DNA of 64,000 nt from Toxonevra muliebris (GCA_963691655.1 OY829326.1:91629235-91693234); one strand, 5' to 3'. Numbered from the stretch's first letter, positions 22,181 to 35,727 are shown. The notes: generated by a model not told the origin, from the letters alone. Numbers and translations are program-made.

Positions 22181-23086
22181 ATGAAAAAGTTTCAGCTTGG
22201 AAAATACGAAAGTCAGCAGAGGTCCAGAGCCGGTAACGTGCATAAGCTCTTCGCACCGTCTCATCCTGTGAAGCCTTCCGAAGCTTTTCCTTACGGAATG
22301 GTGAATATTGACTCTGGAAAATACGAATGTCAGCAGAGGCCTAGAACCTATAACGTGGATAAGCTCTTCGCACCACCCTATCGTGTGAAGCCTACCGAAG
22401 AGAGTGACAATATATCTGCGAAATTAGGCGAATACTCCGAAGTCAAAGATCTTTTGGGTGTTAGCACATTGGGGATTACCGTCAACTTGTGTCGCGATGG
22501 TGTTAGTGGTGGTGGTGGAAGTATAACTAAGTCATCTACGCAGCAACGTTTCCCGCCACCACAAGAGTTGCGTGGCGACGGTGTTAGTGGTGGTGGTGTC
22601 GGTATATCTAAGACAACTACAATGCAACGCTTCCTGCCACCACAAGCCAGACATTTTCAGCAACGACAGCCATGGCAAAAAACGCCGTATATGAAGCATC
22701 CGAATAATAATCCGTCTGCCATGCCAAATAGACGCCTCGACCAACCAAAGACATCGACATTGTCTCACAATGGTCATATAACAAAAAAAGAGAACTTTAC
22801 TAAGCCGTCGATCTCAGCGATTCAACCAAAACAAAATAACCACTCCTCTTTTGGCAATATTATTAGTTCAGATTTTGATAAATACATTGGAATTAAGCTA
22901 CTTTCCCCTATCAAACCATTACCAATGACGCCGTCGAAGTTGGCGGAGCTGGAGTTGCTCTTACCACTTGTTTGGAATGCACCTGCAGCGAGTCCTCTTT
23001 CCACCACTGCCACCTCTTCTTCTGCTGGTGTTGCTGCTATCGAAAAAACTACTGCCATTACTACAAAAACACCACACAGCGATTAG
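22181..23086 (+). CDS. Array gene, unknown 301-aa protein, copy 2
   Basis: Intact 301-codon ORF directly after the splice acceptor. The architecture matches copy 1: duplicated GKYE.QQR...KLFAP module, two Gly-rich patches with PPPQ, a Gln/Asn/Pro-rich basic centre, and a Ser/Thr-rich tail ending KTPHSD. Gln5 (MKKFQ) and the synonymous AGG-for-AGA at codon 15 are shared with copy 4, against Glu5 in copies 1 and 3; Ala in EAF is shared with copies 3 and 4. Function unknown. Confidence 0.65.
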   Translation: MKKFQLGKYESQQRSRAGNVHKLFAPSHPVKPSEAFPYGMVNIDSGKYECQQRPRTYNVDKLFAPPYRVKPTEESDNISAKLGEYSEVKDLLGVSTLGITVNLCRDGVSGGGGSITKSSTQQRFPPPQELRGDGVSGGGVGISKTTTMQRFLPPQARHFQQRQPWQKTPYMKHPNNNPSAMPNRRLDQPKTSTLSHNGHITKKENFTKPSISAIQPKQNNHSSFGNIISSDFDKYIGIKLLSPIKPLPMTPSKLAELELLLPLVWNAPAASPLSTTATSSSAGVAAIEKTTAITTKTPHSD

Positions 23087-23378
23087 CGTGCACGCCAAAT
23101 ATACACCACCCTCCAGATTAATGACACAGGACGTTTTAGAATCACTGCGTCAGGGGCAGCATAAGGGTGAGTACTTAATAATAATTACTTTTAAATAAAA
23201 CTTTAAATAGCGCTTGAGTCATTGGGACAAACTTTAATGCTGAGTTTGTGCTATAAACATTTAGACCAAAATTTTTTTCAACTATACTTACAGTGTTACT
23301 TACTTGTTAATTTTTAACAAGTATTTTATTATGTGTTTTTAACCTCCTTTTTCCCTTTTCTTTTTTTATTTTTTGCAG

Positions 23379-23482
23379 AGCTTTTTATTAAGCTTGATCG
23401 TGAAAATGGTTCAATGACTTTGCATACCACAATGCAAGAATTTAATAAATACGTTCAGTCTGGTCTAGAGAAGATTGAATGA
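23379..23482 (+). other. Exon 3 of the array gene, copy 2
   Basis: The acceptor TTTTTTGCAG ends at 23,378; the frame LFIKLDREN...SGLEKIE stops at TGA 23,480-23,482. The donor for the preceding intron is GTGAGT at 23,167. Phase as in copy 1: it joins the exon-2 frame that is not the main ORF. Confidence 0.5.
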
Positions 23483-25500
23483 AGATTAAAGGTGCTGATG
23501 GAGTAAAATTCTGTTCCTACACACAGTACTCATCCTACAACAACAACAACAACAATAACAGTAAACACTGTAAGAAGACAATGAAGCTTATTATTTAGAA
23601 AACGAAAAAATCATCATTGCAAATTTATCAATTATTATTCTTTTTAATATGTATAATTTTATTATTATAAATAATGTGTGGTTATGTAATTTTGAAAATA
23701 ATTTAACAAGTTTAATTTTACAAAACAATTAAATATTTTATTAAAAATTCTACAACTTAAAATCAAACGAAAATTGCTTTTTTTTTTATTTGTTTTTGGT
23801 TTTTTTTGAGAGATTTTTGATTGCATTTTGGAATTTGTATGTGCATTTCCACCAAGCACCAAGTTTTTTTTTCTTTCTACTCCTCTTGGGAACTTAGAGC
23901 TTCTACTAAGCATTTCCATCTGACTGATGTATTGAACGTCTCCAAGTGTTTTTTGATCGCCCACGACGCACAGTGTAGCGTCTCCATACAACCGGTGGAC
24001 AAAAATAGGAGGAGTAGTGGTAGGCCAATGAAATGTTGCGTGAATATTTTTAAGGTAAAGATTAAGAAATATTGCGAATTTCAACCAAATCAGTTAACGG
24101 ACACGCCCACTTCCCATACAAGCTGAATCAGAAAATTACAATATCACAAAAACTGCTGAAGTAATAAATGAATGAAATGAGTTTTTGTGCAGTAACTACC
24201 GATAATGTAAGCAGTCCCTAAAGCAAAAATGGTCAAGATTGGGATTATGGGCGTGGCACAGTGTGACGAGTTCATGTAGTGAACGGACAAAAATAGAAGG
24301 AGTTATTGTATACTAAAGAAATTTGGTACACATCGTTTTTATGAGCAACGAAGCTAATACACAAAATCTTAGGAAAATCGGATTAAAGCCACGCCCACCT
24401 CTCATATAACTTTTTAAATTTTTTTAAAGAAAACTAATGTTATATCAAAATAAATAACAGCAGAAAGTTGAAAATTCTTAATGAAACTATTTTACTATCG
24501 GTCACGCCCACCTTTCATATTAAAAAAAATTAAATGTGGGATTTAAATACATACAAATTTAATTTTTTTGTTTATTTCATATTGATATCCTTTGATATCC
24601 ACACATTGAAAAAATTGGTCACTTTAGCTTTCATCATCATTGCTAGTTTACCTATCTGAAGAAACCTTACCGCCATCGTCCTCTGTGCCTTTATATGCTT
24701 CTGACAATATGAATTGTTCTATTTTACCCCCATTTTTAGCTTCCTGTCTGTAATCAACTAAGCAGCAGCTCTCATTATTTGTTCGGGATGGCTTCAAGCT
24801 ATAAGCTTATCTTCTCTCCGTTTTTTCGTTCTCTTACACCCTTCTTCATATGATAACTTAGGCCTGCCTTTCCCGACCCCATACATTCCTCACATTTTTT
24901 CTCTCCTACGCTGCCAAGCTCTTTCTCAATAAAATTTTTTACATCATCAAACGAGTTGGCTTGCTTATTGCTTTTTACTTGCAACTAAGCATTAAAACCC
25001 GCTTTAATTTGCACACGGCTACTCACTGAAAAAGTTGTATATCTTCAGAAAAAGCAAGCAGCTAAAATTTTCAAATATTAATCTACATACTTGCTTGAAA
25101 GGAATATAAAAAAAAATCGAAGGTGTTAAGAAGTGTTTTTTTTTATTTAACTTTAAAGTTCAGAGCTTTCTTTCGGTAAAAATCAGATGCCAGAAATATA
25201 TATGCAAATCTAGCATTGAAAGTTTTAAAAAATTACCTAATTATATGTTATCAACACTTTTGATTCATATATCGACTTACACTCAAGTTATCGAAATTCA
25301 AAGATGAAGCATAAATTTGACTTTGTAATATGGTAGAATGAAGACATAAAAATAAGTAACTGTAAACTCCCATAACTTTTTTCTTTATAAATATTTTGTA
25401 ATAATCTTTTAGATTTTTCTTAACTAAAGTATTATCATTGAAACTTCATACCCAAATTTTCAATTCTCTAATATCGCAATTTGGGTACTTTGTCCATACT

Positions 25501-27120
25501 CGCTACACTGTGCGACGTCAGCTTCCATTGAAGCGCCATTCTTGTGATGCTATCGGCTGGTTTTCTTATAGTATGTCCTATCCACCTCCATTTTCTTCTC
25601 TTTATCTGTGTTGTTATTGGTTTTTCGCTTGCAAGGTTCCAAAGGTCTTCATTTCTTATTAGGTTTTAGGTATTTGTTAATGAATACTTGTTTCTGTGTG
25701 ATGTTGTTTGAAATTAACCAAGTTTCACTTCCATATGTGAGTATTGACTTTACACATGCGTTGAATATTCGGATTTTTGTTCCTCTGGAAATTTGTGAAC
25801 TTCTCCATATTGGCTGTAGTCATCCAAACGCCACTCAAGCCTTGTTGAGTCTGTTGATGTCATCTTCCTCTGCTTAACCGTCTGTGGTCATCATGCTGCC
25901 TAAGTAGCAGAATTTGCCCACATATTCGACAGGCTGACTTTTGATTGTGATGTGGTAATTGCTGATGTTTATAATTCGCGTAGCTTTGGTCTTCTTGATG
26001 TTGATCTCGAGGCCCATGTTGCGTGCTGCTCTGATTAGATGATCAGTTTTCGCTTGCATGTCGCTGAGCTTGTGCAAGAACAGACATATATCATTTGCAA
26101 AGTCCAAATCCTCGAGTTGATATGTTATGCCACTACTTTGAGAGCATACGTTTGCCATAACTTCGTCAAGTAATATTGCGGAGTGAAGGGGTGAAAGTGG
26201 GCATCCTTGTTTGACTCCTGCGTTAGTTGTGAATGGCTCGCTGATAGTGCCATTGTGTAGCACATCGCTTTAATAATTCTAATGAGCTTCTGGGGAACTT
26301 GTTTTCTTTGTAACTATCTTCATATTGCGCTACGCTTGATTGAATCAAAAGCTTTCTTTAAATCGATGAACAACGTGCATAATGGTGAACGCCACTCGAT
26401 GGATTGTTCGTTAATCATCCGAAGCATGTTAGATTGATCTACGCAACTTCTTGTTCGTCGCGTATTTTCTTCTCTATTTTTTGTAGTCTGCCTATTGTAG
26501 CTATTATTTTGTAAATTGTGTTAAGAAGCGTTATTCCTTTCCAGATCTCACAGTCTTTCAAGTCACCGTTCTTTGGCAGCTTAACGATGGTGCCTTTCTT
26601 CAGTGATGGGGGTAATCTTTCTTTTCCCACGCTGCTTGGATGTGTGGTTGCAATAGCTTGGCTGATGTTTGTGCGTCTGCAAGCAGTAATTTTGGCTGAA
26701 TGCCTTCTTCTCCTGCTGCTTTATTCAGCTTCAATTTTTGTATTGCCTCCTCTATCCTCCTGTGGTCGATTTGATTTCTGGTGTTACCACTAGGTGAGCT
26801 CCACGTATATTTGTGGATTTCCTTACGTGGGAAGATAGATCCGCCAATGATAAGCTGAAATATCTGGCATAGGTCAATCAGTCTCTCGCCATTGTTGTTG
26901 CGTGTACCACAGTCATATACACCAATGGTTTGCATTAAACCACTGTTGTTGTTTCCAACTTTTGCGTTTAAATCGCCCATGAGAGTAGTTAAATCGCCTC
27001 TTCCATTGTGCTATTGGTGTCCTTTCTCGTGCGCTAAATGTCGTCATCAGTCGGGTTCCATTATATTCGAGGCTGTGCCTGGTATTAGTTTTGTTAATCA
27101 TCTTAATTTTTCATCTGGAT
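25501..27120 (-). pseudogene. Decayed LINE with endonuclease and reverse transcriptase parts (array copy 3)
   Basis: On the minus strand, 5' to 3': an endonuclease end (MGDLNAKVGN, then TWSSPSGNTRNQIDH) is fused by an internal deletion to an RT linker (NKAAGEEGIQPKLL). Next come the RT fingers (GTIVKLPKNGDLKDCEIWKGITLLNT), then NAGVKQGCPLSPL, the active-site region EDLDFANDICLF, IKKTKATRI, YLGSMMT, and the post-RT ILTYGSETW. The catalytic Asp-Asp is Asn-Asp (codon at about 26,093-26,095) and several frames are broken. The style matches RTE-like LINEs with an APE endonuclease; I would not name the clade firmly. Confidence 0.85.
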
Positions 27121-27436
27121 AGGTGATTGGCCTACCGCAGACGATCCTGTGTTAATGGGGCTGTCATTACAGCGTTTTCACCACCCTACTGCGCATATAT
27201 CTGGTTTGTGTCAAGGCTGACATTTGGATAAATTTACAACTGTGTGGTGAAGTGGGGGTTTCGAAGTTTCACGACTTTACCCCCAAGATGTTACTGTTTG
27301 TGTATATGCTCACCATAATGGATGTTGCTACTGCATTTGTGTTCTTTATTCAGTAAACTGGCGATACGCAGAAATGATTATTTGCAGATGAGATAGCTTT
27401 TTTGGGCTATGGTATTTTAAAAAAGCGTTCGGCCAT

Positions 27437-27503
27437 GCCCTTGCCGGAAATCGATCCCGGGACCCCTGAGATGTCAGTCTAGCACGCTGCCATCCACCAA
27501 GAA
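27437..27503 (-). repeat. tRNA-like module, array copy 3
   Basis: Counterpart of 4,064-4,130; one base differs near the 5' edge (CCCTTGCC for CTCTTGCC). Confidence 0.5.
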
Positions 27504-30075
27504 CCAAGTAGATTAACCTTATCTGTGTTTGCCGGAAGTTCTCAAAATTTGTACAAGATATTCAAGTTAAATGAATCTACGAAAGCATTACTTAAAGCAA
27601 ATGCTAATAAAATGAAACTGATGAAAATCAACAACAACCCCACAACGCTTTCATTCTGCAGAACGAGCTTATAGAATACGAAAAGGGCCAAATCATTATT
27701 TAAGTAGTATAGTGAGCTTTAGCCCAAAACTGGGAAAGACATGAATCATATAGGAATTCGATCTTGTGGGTAAACTCCTTCCACTTCCAATGCACTATAT
27801 TCGTTGTTTCTGAATAAAACCAAATGTTCAAAACTAAATTTTTTAAAAAATTACGAGATTTCGATAGTGAATTCTGATTGAAAAAAATACACTCATTGCG
27901 AAAACTACAATATTGGATCTAACGAACAGAAATGCAATGCAGCTGCACACTCATAGAGGCGCCAAAATGCTACTCAGTTGAGAAAAGTTTGTGGAAATTC
28001 GTAATGCAATGCTAAATTAGGGTTTTTATTTTTTGTTATACTTATGGACAATTATCATTATACATATGCAATAAGCCGAGTAATACCTCGAAGCAGTGAT
28101 GAAGGTACGTGAGCTCAAACAAAAGAAAGTACAGCAAACCAAGAATCATAAAACTGAGGATTGCGAATGGCGCCGGTACGCTATTTATTTAACTTAATTG
28201 CATTTAATTTAATTTTAATTTATTACTTTAGAGAGTGATAAAAATGGGAAATTTTAACAGGTTTTCTAAATTTGGACTTAATAAACAGGAAATAAAGTGC
28301 GAAATAGTTATATAACATTACGTCTTAAAAAAGACACATAAAACTCACAGATTCAGATTCAGTCCAGATTTTGAGGGTACATTCTAAATTTCGAGTATGC
28401 GGTCTGACTAGACTTACAACATGCATTATTGCTCGGGCAAAGTAAAGATCCACCCAGTGTTGGTATAGATCCAATAAAAACGTTTTAAAAATTGTCACAG
28501 TTCACTAAAAATCTTCCCAATAATAGAGTGCAATTAATTTAGTTTTGCATCACTATAAAAGTACGTGGAATATTATTGGCATAGCTATAATAGCACGAAG
28601 AAAAAAATCAGTTTTGATTTTTTAAGTTTAATATTACTTAGTGGTATTACGACGATGTAAAAGTAATGTTTTTAAAAGAGTTTTATTTTTTAGTTAAAAA
28701 AATACTCTAAAAAAAGTTAACAAAAAGAAGAAAATTGAGTTGAGTGCAAAACAAATTGATTTTTTACAAATGCCGTACAAAAATGAGTACCTACTCATAT
28801 AATTAACTTTCCCGCTGCGCAAGAACCTAGACCGACGCCATTTTCCACCTTTGCTCTCAGCGTGTGATCTTGTATCCCTTTCTTACAAACATTCGTTCTA
28901 TCCCATTCGATTACAACACCAAAAACGAAAGACTAAAGACACATGCGCAAACTCAATAAAACTATTACTCATCCCCTTGTTATCCCCCGCTGCGAACGTG
29001 CCACGTGCCGAAACGAACATTTAATATGCGCAAACATCGACAATATAAGACTTTGTTTCGAAGAATAGAACAGTTTATTATACCATATAATGATAAAATA
29101 TTAAAAATTTATTTATGGATCGAGAAACACTTTGCTCTGCAAAAACGAAATAAATCTTTCTTTTGACCAAAAGAATTTTCATTTTTAATGTATATGTTTA
29201 TTCGATTTAATCAAAAGAGATTTGTTCCTTTCTTGTAAAAAAAAATATTTATGCTTCTTTTGCGCTTAGAAGGCGCGAATTTCTGATTTACTCGTAGCGA
29301 TTCATATACAAATATATACATATATAAGTATATAATATGGTAAATGATCAGCCGTCTGCCCGTATATGCGGTAAATTGACTAAAACTAGAGGAAACTAAC
29401 AACCGATCTAATTTGTCTGAAGAAACTAACCTCTGAGTTGTTTGTATTTTGAGGAGGCTAATGAGAAACAATTTATTCTCATATTATTTGTTGTCTTTTC
29501 TACTGGTTAACCCAAATGAAGCCTTATAGCCTGAATATCATTAGAAGCTTCGCTCAATGCACAAACATGATCTTTCAGTGATTTTTAGAACATTTTTTAA
29601 TTAAATCTAGCAACAAGTTATTACGACTGATGAAAATTGACGATAATAGTTTATAATATTTTAATTTCGAACATTTTTTTATAAATTTCTTAACAATTTG
29701 GCTATTCATATAAATAAATCGAAGCCTGTCTCAGGTTTTTGAAAAAGTAAAAAACATCCACTTCAATTTTTACACCATTTTATTCCCAATTTTTCCTCTT
29801 AGACACCGATCGCTATTTCTTTTAAAACTAAATTATAATAACTCTGGTATGACAAAATTCATTTTTATTGCATGCACTTCATGGAATTCCGTACATCTTA
29901 TTATAGCTATTGAGAAAACTGTCAACAATAACTGAAATCACCCCTATTTCCCATACAAAGTGAAAAACACGATCGTCTCCTTTTTTGCCTACATCGTTTT
30001 TTTACGTGTGCTAAAAAACTCATAATGGCTCGAAAATATGGCGCCCGCTACTGTTGCTACTGTCACACTTTCAGC

Positions 30076-30203
30076 TATTTAAGGATCCCAATTTTTCAGC
30101 TTGTGAGAAGTTGTTAGTGAACATTGAAAGAAGCAACACGTAATAGTGAAACATAGTGCATAATTTATCAATTGGAAATAATTTCATATCGAAACAATTT
30201 AAT
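30076..30203 (+). promoter_or_regulatory. TATA-like box and non-coding exon 1 of the array gene, copy 3
   Basis: TATTTAAGG at 30,076-30,084; exon 1 ends at 30,203 before GTAAGT. The intron is one A longer than in copies 1 and 2 (A9 against A8 at about 30,440). Confidence 0.55.
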
Positions 30204-30787
30204 GTAAGTTTTTTAATCACTGTATAAAGATATTGTGTGCTCTATAAATTGTAAATAGTGAATACTGACACCACAACAGGAATTTTGGAAATTGTTTTTG
30301 AGAAATTATAATATTTCTTCTGAAGTTTTGTGGATTCAGGAGAAAACATCGTTGATCAAAATAAAGAAGCAAAACATTTTAATGCCAAAATTTAACTTTT
30401 TTAAAAAGAATAACAGTTTTTTGTGTGTGTGGCTCGCCAAAAAAAAACCTTGCTCTTTAGCGATTAAGCCAATAAATAAAAATAATAGAAAACTCTCAAA
30501 ACCAGATACTAACCTCACCAATCTACCGTTCTTACTTGGTCCTTGGCCGAAAGTGGACAATTTTATATAGAAAAGAAATAAGAAATAATTGTAGGCACTG
30601 AAGAGTAGAATTTTTTCAATGATATTTTCGTTTGCTAAGCTGAAACAAGTTTCACCCTTCCATTAGTATTTTTACATGTTCCCATGTTTTATTAGTTATT
30701 TTTATAAAATCAAATCTAACTACTTCCTAAATTATTATTTTACAATAATGCATTATTTGCTTTCTCTCTTTTCCTTTTCCTTACAGA

Positions 30788-31693
30788 ATGAAAAAGTTTG
30801 AGCTTGGAAAATACGAAAGTCAGCAGAGATCCAGAGCCGGTAACGTGCATAAGCTCTTCGCACCGTCTCATCCTGTGAAGCCTTCCGAAGCTTTTCCTTA
30901 CGGAATGGTGAATATTGACTCTGGAAAATACGAATGTCAGCAGAGGCCTAGAACCTATAACGTGGATAAGCTCTTCGCACCACCCTATCGTGTGAAGCCT
31001 ACCGAAGAGAGTGACAATATATCTGCGAAATTAGGCGAATACTCCGAAGTCAAAGATCTTTTGGGTGTTAGCACATTGGGGATTACCGTCAACTTGTGTC
31101 GCGATGGTGTTAGTGGTGGTGGTGGAAGTATAACTAAGTCATCTACGCAGCAACGTTTCCCGCCACCACAAGAGTTGCGTGGCGACGGTGTTAGTGGTGG
31201 TGGTGTCGGTATATCTAAGACAACTACAATGCAACGCTTCCTGCCACCACAAGCCAGACATTTTCAGCAACGACAGCCATGGCAAAAAACGCCGTATATG
31301 AAGCATCCGAATAATAATCCGTCTGCCATGCCAAATAGATGCCTCGACCAACCAAAGACATCGACATTGTCTCACAATGGTCATATAACAAAAAAAGAGA
31401 ACTTTACTAAGCCGTCGATCTCAGCGATTCAACCAAAACAAAATAACCACTCCTCTTTTGGCAATATTATTAGTTCAGATTTTGATAAATACATTGGAAT
31501 TAAGCTACTTTCCCCTATCAAACCATTACCAATGACGCCGTCGAAGTTGGCGGAGCTGGAGTTGCTCTTACCACTTGTTTGGAATGCACCTGCAGCGAGT
31601 CCTCTTTCCACCACTGCCACCTCTTCTTCTGCTGGTGTTGCTGCTATCGAAAAAACTACTGCCATTACTACAAAAACACCACACAGCGATTAG
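30788..31693 (+). CDS. Array gene, unknown 301-aa protein, copy 3
   Basis: Intact 301-codon ORF with the common architecture. It has Glu5 like copy 1, Ala in EAF like copies 2 and 4, and a private Cys (NRCLDQ) where the others have Arg (a CpG-type C-to-T change). The reading frame is undamaged. Function unknown. Confidence 0.65.
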   Translation: MKKFELGKYESQQRSRAGNVHKLFAPSHPVKPSEAFPYGMVNIDSGKYECQQRPRTYNVDKLFAPPYRVKPTEESDNISAKLGEYSEVKDLLGVSTLGITVNLCRDGVSGGGGSITKSSTQQRFPPPQELRGDGVSGGGVGISKTTTMQRFLPPQARHFQQRQPWQKTPYMKHPNNNPSAMPNRCLDQPKTSTLSHNGHITKKENFTKPSISAIQPKQNNHSSFGNIISSDFDKYIGIKLLSPIKPLPMTPSKLAELELLLPLVWNAPAASPLSTTATSSSAGVAAIEKTTAITTKTPHSD

Positions 31694-31985
31694 CGTGCAC
31701 GCCAAATATACACCACCCTCCAGATTAATGACACAGGACGTTTTAGAATCACTGCGTCAGGGGCAGCATAAGGGTGAGTACTTAATAATAATTACTTTTA
31801 AATAAAACTTTAAATAGCGCTTGAGTCATTGGGACAAACTTTAATGCTGAGTTTGTGCTATAAACATTTAGACCAAAATTTTTTTCAACTATACTTACAG
31901 TGTTACTTACTTGTTAATTTTTAACAAGTATTTTATTATGTGTTTTTAACCTCCTTTTTCCCTTTTCTTTTTTTATTTTTTGCAG

Positions 31986-32089
31986 AGCTTTTTATTAAGC
32001 TTGATCGTGAAAATGGTTCAATGACTTTGCATACCACAATGCAAGAATTTAATAAATACGTTCAGTCTGGTCTAGAGAAGATTGAATGA
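31986..32089 (+). other. Exon 3 of the array gene, copy 3
   Basis: Exon 2 ends at 31,773 (AAGG|GTGAGT); the acceptor ends at 31,985; TGA at 32,087-32,089. Sequence and phase as in copies 1 and 2. Confidence 0.5.
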
Positions 32090-34107
32090 AGATTAAAGGT
32101 GCTGATGGAGTAAAATTCTGTTCCTACACACAGTACTCATCCTACAACAACAACAACAACAATAACAGTAAACACTGTAAGAAGACAATGAAGCTTATTA
32201 TTTAGAAAACGAAAAAATCATCATTGCAAATTTATCAATTATTATTCTTTTTAATATGTATAATTTTATTATTATAAATAATGTGTGGTTATGTAATTTT
32301 GAAAATAATTTAACAAGTTTAATTTTACAAAACAATTAAATATTTTATTAAAAATTCTACAACTTAAAATCAAACGAAAATTGCTTTTTTTTTTATTTGT
32401 TTTTGGTTTTTTTTGAGAGATTTTTGATTGCATTTTGGAATTTGTATGTGCATTTCCACCAAGCACCAAGTTTTTTTTTCTTTCTACTCCTCTTGGGAAC
32501 TTAGAGCTTCTACTAAGCATTTCCATCTGACTGATGTATTGAACGTCTCCAAGTGTTTTTTGATCGCCCACGACGCACAGTGTAGCGTCTCCATACAACC
32601 GGTGGACAAAAATAGGAGGAGTAGTGGTAGGCCAATGAAATGTTGCGTGAATATTTTTAAGGTAAAGATTAAGAAATATTGCGAATTTCAACCAAATCAG
32701 TTAACGGACACGCCCACTTCCCATACAAGCTGAATCAGAAAATTACAATATCACAAAAACTGCTGAAGTAATAAATGAATGAAATGAGTTTTTGTGCAGT
32801 AACTACCGATAATGTAAGCAGTCCCTAAAGCAAAAATGGTCAAGATTGGGATTATGGGCGTGGCACAGTGTGACGAGTTCATGTAGTGAACGGACAAAAA
32901 TAGAAGGAGTTATTGTATACTAAAGAAATTTGGTACACATCGTTTTTATGAGCAACGAAGCTAATACACAAAATCTTAGGAAAATCGGATTAAAGCCACG
33001 CCCACCTCTCATATAACTTTTTAAATTTTTTTAAAGAAAACTAATGTTATATCAAAATAAATAACAGCAGAAAGTTGAAAATTCTTAATGAAACTATTTT
33101 ACTATCGGTCACGCCCACCTTTCATATTAAAAAAAATTAAATGTGGGATTTAAATACATACAAATTTAATTTTTTTGTTTATTTCATATTGATATCCTTT
33201 GATATCCACACATTGAAAAAATTGGTCACTTTAGCTTTCATCATCATTGCTAGTTTACCTATCTGAAGAAACCTTACCGCCATCGTCCTCTGTGCCTTTA
33301 TATGCTTCTGACAATATGAATTGTTCTATTTTACCCCCATTTTTAGCTTCCTGTCTGTAATCAACTAAGCAGCAGCTCTCATTATTTGTTCGGGATGGCT
33401 TCAAGCTATAAGCTTATCTTCTCTCCGTTTTTTCGTTCTCTTACACCCTTCTTCATATGATAACTTAGGCCTGCCTTTCCCGACCCCATACATTCCTCAC
33501 ATTTTTTCTCTCCTACGCTGCCAAGCTCTTTCTCAATAAAATTTTTTACATCATCAAACGAGTTGGCTTGCTTATTGCTTTTTACTTGCAACTAAGCATT
33601 AAAACCCGCTTTAATTTGCACACGGCTACTCACTGAAAAAGTTGTATATCTTCAGAAAAAGCAAGCAGCTAAAATTTTCAAATATTAATCTACATACTTG
33701 CTTGAAAGGAATATAAAAAAAAATCGAAGGTGTTAAGAAGTGTTTTTTTTTATTTAACTTTAAAGTTCAGAGCTTTCTTTCGGTAAAAATCAGATGCCAG
33801 AAATATATATGCAAATCTAGCATTGAAAGTTTTAAAAAATTACCTAATTATATGTTATCAACACTTTTGATTCATATATCGACTTACACTCAAGTTATCG
33901 AAATTCAAAGATGAAGCATAAATTTGACTTTGTAATATGGTAGAATGAAGACATAAAAATAAGTAACTGTAAACTCCCATAACTTTTTTCTTTATAAATA
34001 TTTTGTAATAATCTTTTAGATTTTTCTTAACTAAAGTATTATCATTGAAACTTCATACCCAAATTTTCAATTCTCTAATATCGCAATTTGGGTACTTTGT
34101 CCATACT

Positions 34108-35727
34108 CGCTACACTGTGCGACGTCAGCTTCCATTGAAGCGCCATTCTTGTGATGCTATCGGCTGGTTTTCTTATAGTATGTCCTATCCACCTCCATTT
34201 TCTTCTCTTTATCTGTGTTGTTATTGGTTTTTCGCTTGCAAGGTTCCAAAGGTCTTCATTTCTTATTAGGTTTTAGGTATTTGTTAATGAATACTTGTTT
34301 CTGTGTGATGTTGTTTGAAATTAACCAAGTTTCACTTCCATATGTGAGTATTGACTTTACACATGCGTTGAATATTCGGATTTTTGTTCCTCTGGAAATT
34401 TGTGAACTTCTCCATATTGGCTGTAGTCATCCAAACGCCACTCAAGCCTTGTTGAGTCTGTTGATGTCATCTTCCTCTGCTTAACCGTCTGTGGTCATCA
34501 TGCTGCCTAAGTAGCAGAATTTGCCCACATATTCGACAGGCTGACTTTTGATTGTGATGTGGTAATTGCTGATGTTTATAATTCGCGTAGCTTTGGTCTT
34601 CTTGATGTTGATCTCGAGGCCCATGTTGCGTGCTGCTCTGATTAGATGATCAGTTTTCGCTTGCATGTCGCTGAGCTTGTGCAAGAACAGACATATATCA
34701 TTTGCAAAGTCCAAATCCTCGAGTTGATATGTTATGCCACTACTTTGAGAGCATACGTTTGCCATAACTTCGTCAAGTAATATTGCGGAGTGAAGGGGTG
34801 AAAGTGGGCATCCTTGTTTGACTCCTGCGTTAGTTGTGAATGGCTCGCTGATAGTGCCATTGTGTAGCACATCGCTTTAATAATTCTAATGAGCTTCTGG
34901 GGAACTTGTTTTCTTTGTAACTATCTTCATATTGCGCTACGCTTGATTGAATCAAAAGCTTTCTTTAAATCGATGAACAACGTGCATAATGGTGAACGCC
35001 ACTCGATGGATTGTTCGTTAATCATCCGAAGCATGTTAGATTGATCTACGCAACTTCTTGTTCGTCGCGTATTTTCTTCTCTATTTTTTGTAGTCTGCCT
35101 ATTGTAGCTATTATTTTGTAAATTGTGTTAAGAAGCGTTATTCCTTTCCAGATCTCACAGTCTTTCAAGTCACCGTTCTTTGGCAGCTTAACGATGGTGC
35201 CTTTCTTCAGTGATGGGGGTAATCTTTCTTTTCCCACGCTGCTTGGATGTGTGGTTGCAATAGCTTGGCTGATGTTTGTGCGTCTGCAAGCAGTAATTTT
35301 GGCTGAATGCCTTCTTCTCCTGCTGCTTTATTCAGCTTCAATTTTTGTATTGCCTCCTCTATCCTCCTGTGGTCGATTTGATTTCTGGTGTTACCACTAG
35401 GTGAGCTCCACGTATATTTGTGGATTTCCTTACGTGGGAAGATAGATCCGCCAATGATAAGCTGAAATATCTGGCATAGGTCAATCAGTCTCTCGCCATT
35501 GTTGTTGCGTGTACCACAGTCATATACACCAATGGTTTGCATTAAACCACTGTTGTTGTTTCCAACTTTTGCGTTTAAATCGCCCATGAGAGTAGTTAAA
35601 TCGCCTCTTCCATTGTGCTATTGGTGTCCTTTCTCGTGCGCTAAATGTCGTCATCAGTCGGGTTCCATTATATTCGAGGCTGTGCCTGGTATTAGTTTTG
35701 TTAATCATCTTAATTTTTCATCTGGAT
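34108..35727 (-). pseudogene. Decayed LINE (array copy 4)
   Basis: Same as the copy 3 remnant over its whole length, including the endonuclease-RT fusion and the FAND active site. The two copies look essentially identical by eye. Confidence 0.85.

Larger units (their letters stand above)
17051..24357 (+). repeat. Tandem array unit, copy 2
   Basis: 7,307 bp, colinear with copies 1, 3 and 4. Relative to copy 3 it lacks the segment equivalent to 2,700-3,063 of copy 1 (the junction reads AAGAAGTGT then CGCTACACTG at about 17,829) and the same 930 bp of LINE that copy 1 lacks. It contains the complete gene. The 18,898-21,469 stretch is AT-rich with nothing I recognise. Confidence 0.95.
24358..32964 (+). 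repeat. Tandem array unit, copy 3 (full length, 8,607 bp)
   Basis: Full-length unit with the complete LINE remnant. Boundaries are set at TACACAAAATC, which recurs 8,607 bp later at 32,965. Contents in order: CACGCCCAC-rich repeat, LINE (25,501-27,120, minus), tRNA-like module, AT-rich DNA without recognisable genes (27,504-30,075), and the gene (30,076-32,089). The degenerate 3' part of this unit lies at about 32,400-32,964. Confidence 0.97.

Noticed and set aside
30292..30570. 92-codon frame inside intron 1 of copies 3 and 4
   Set aside because: It starts at TTG, not ATG, and depends on an A-run length; one A fewer closes it in copies 1 and 2. Best seen as intron.
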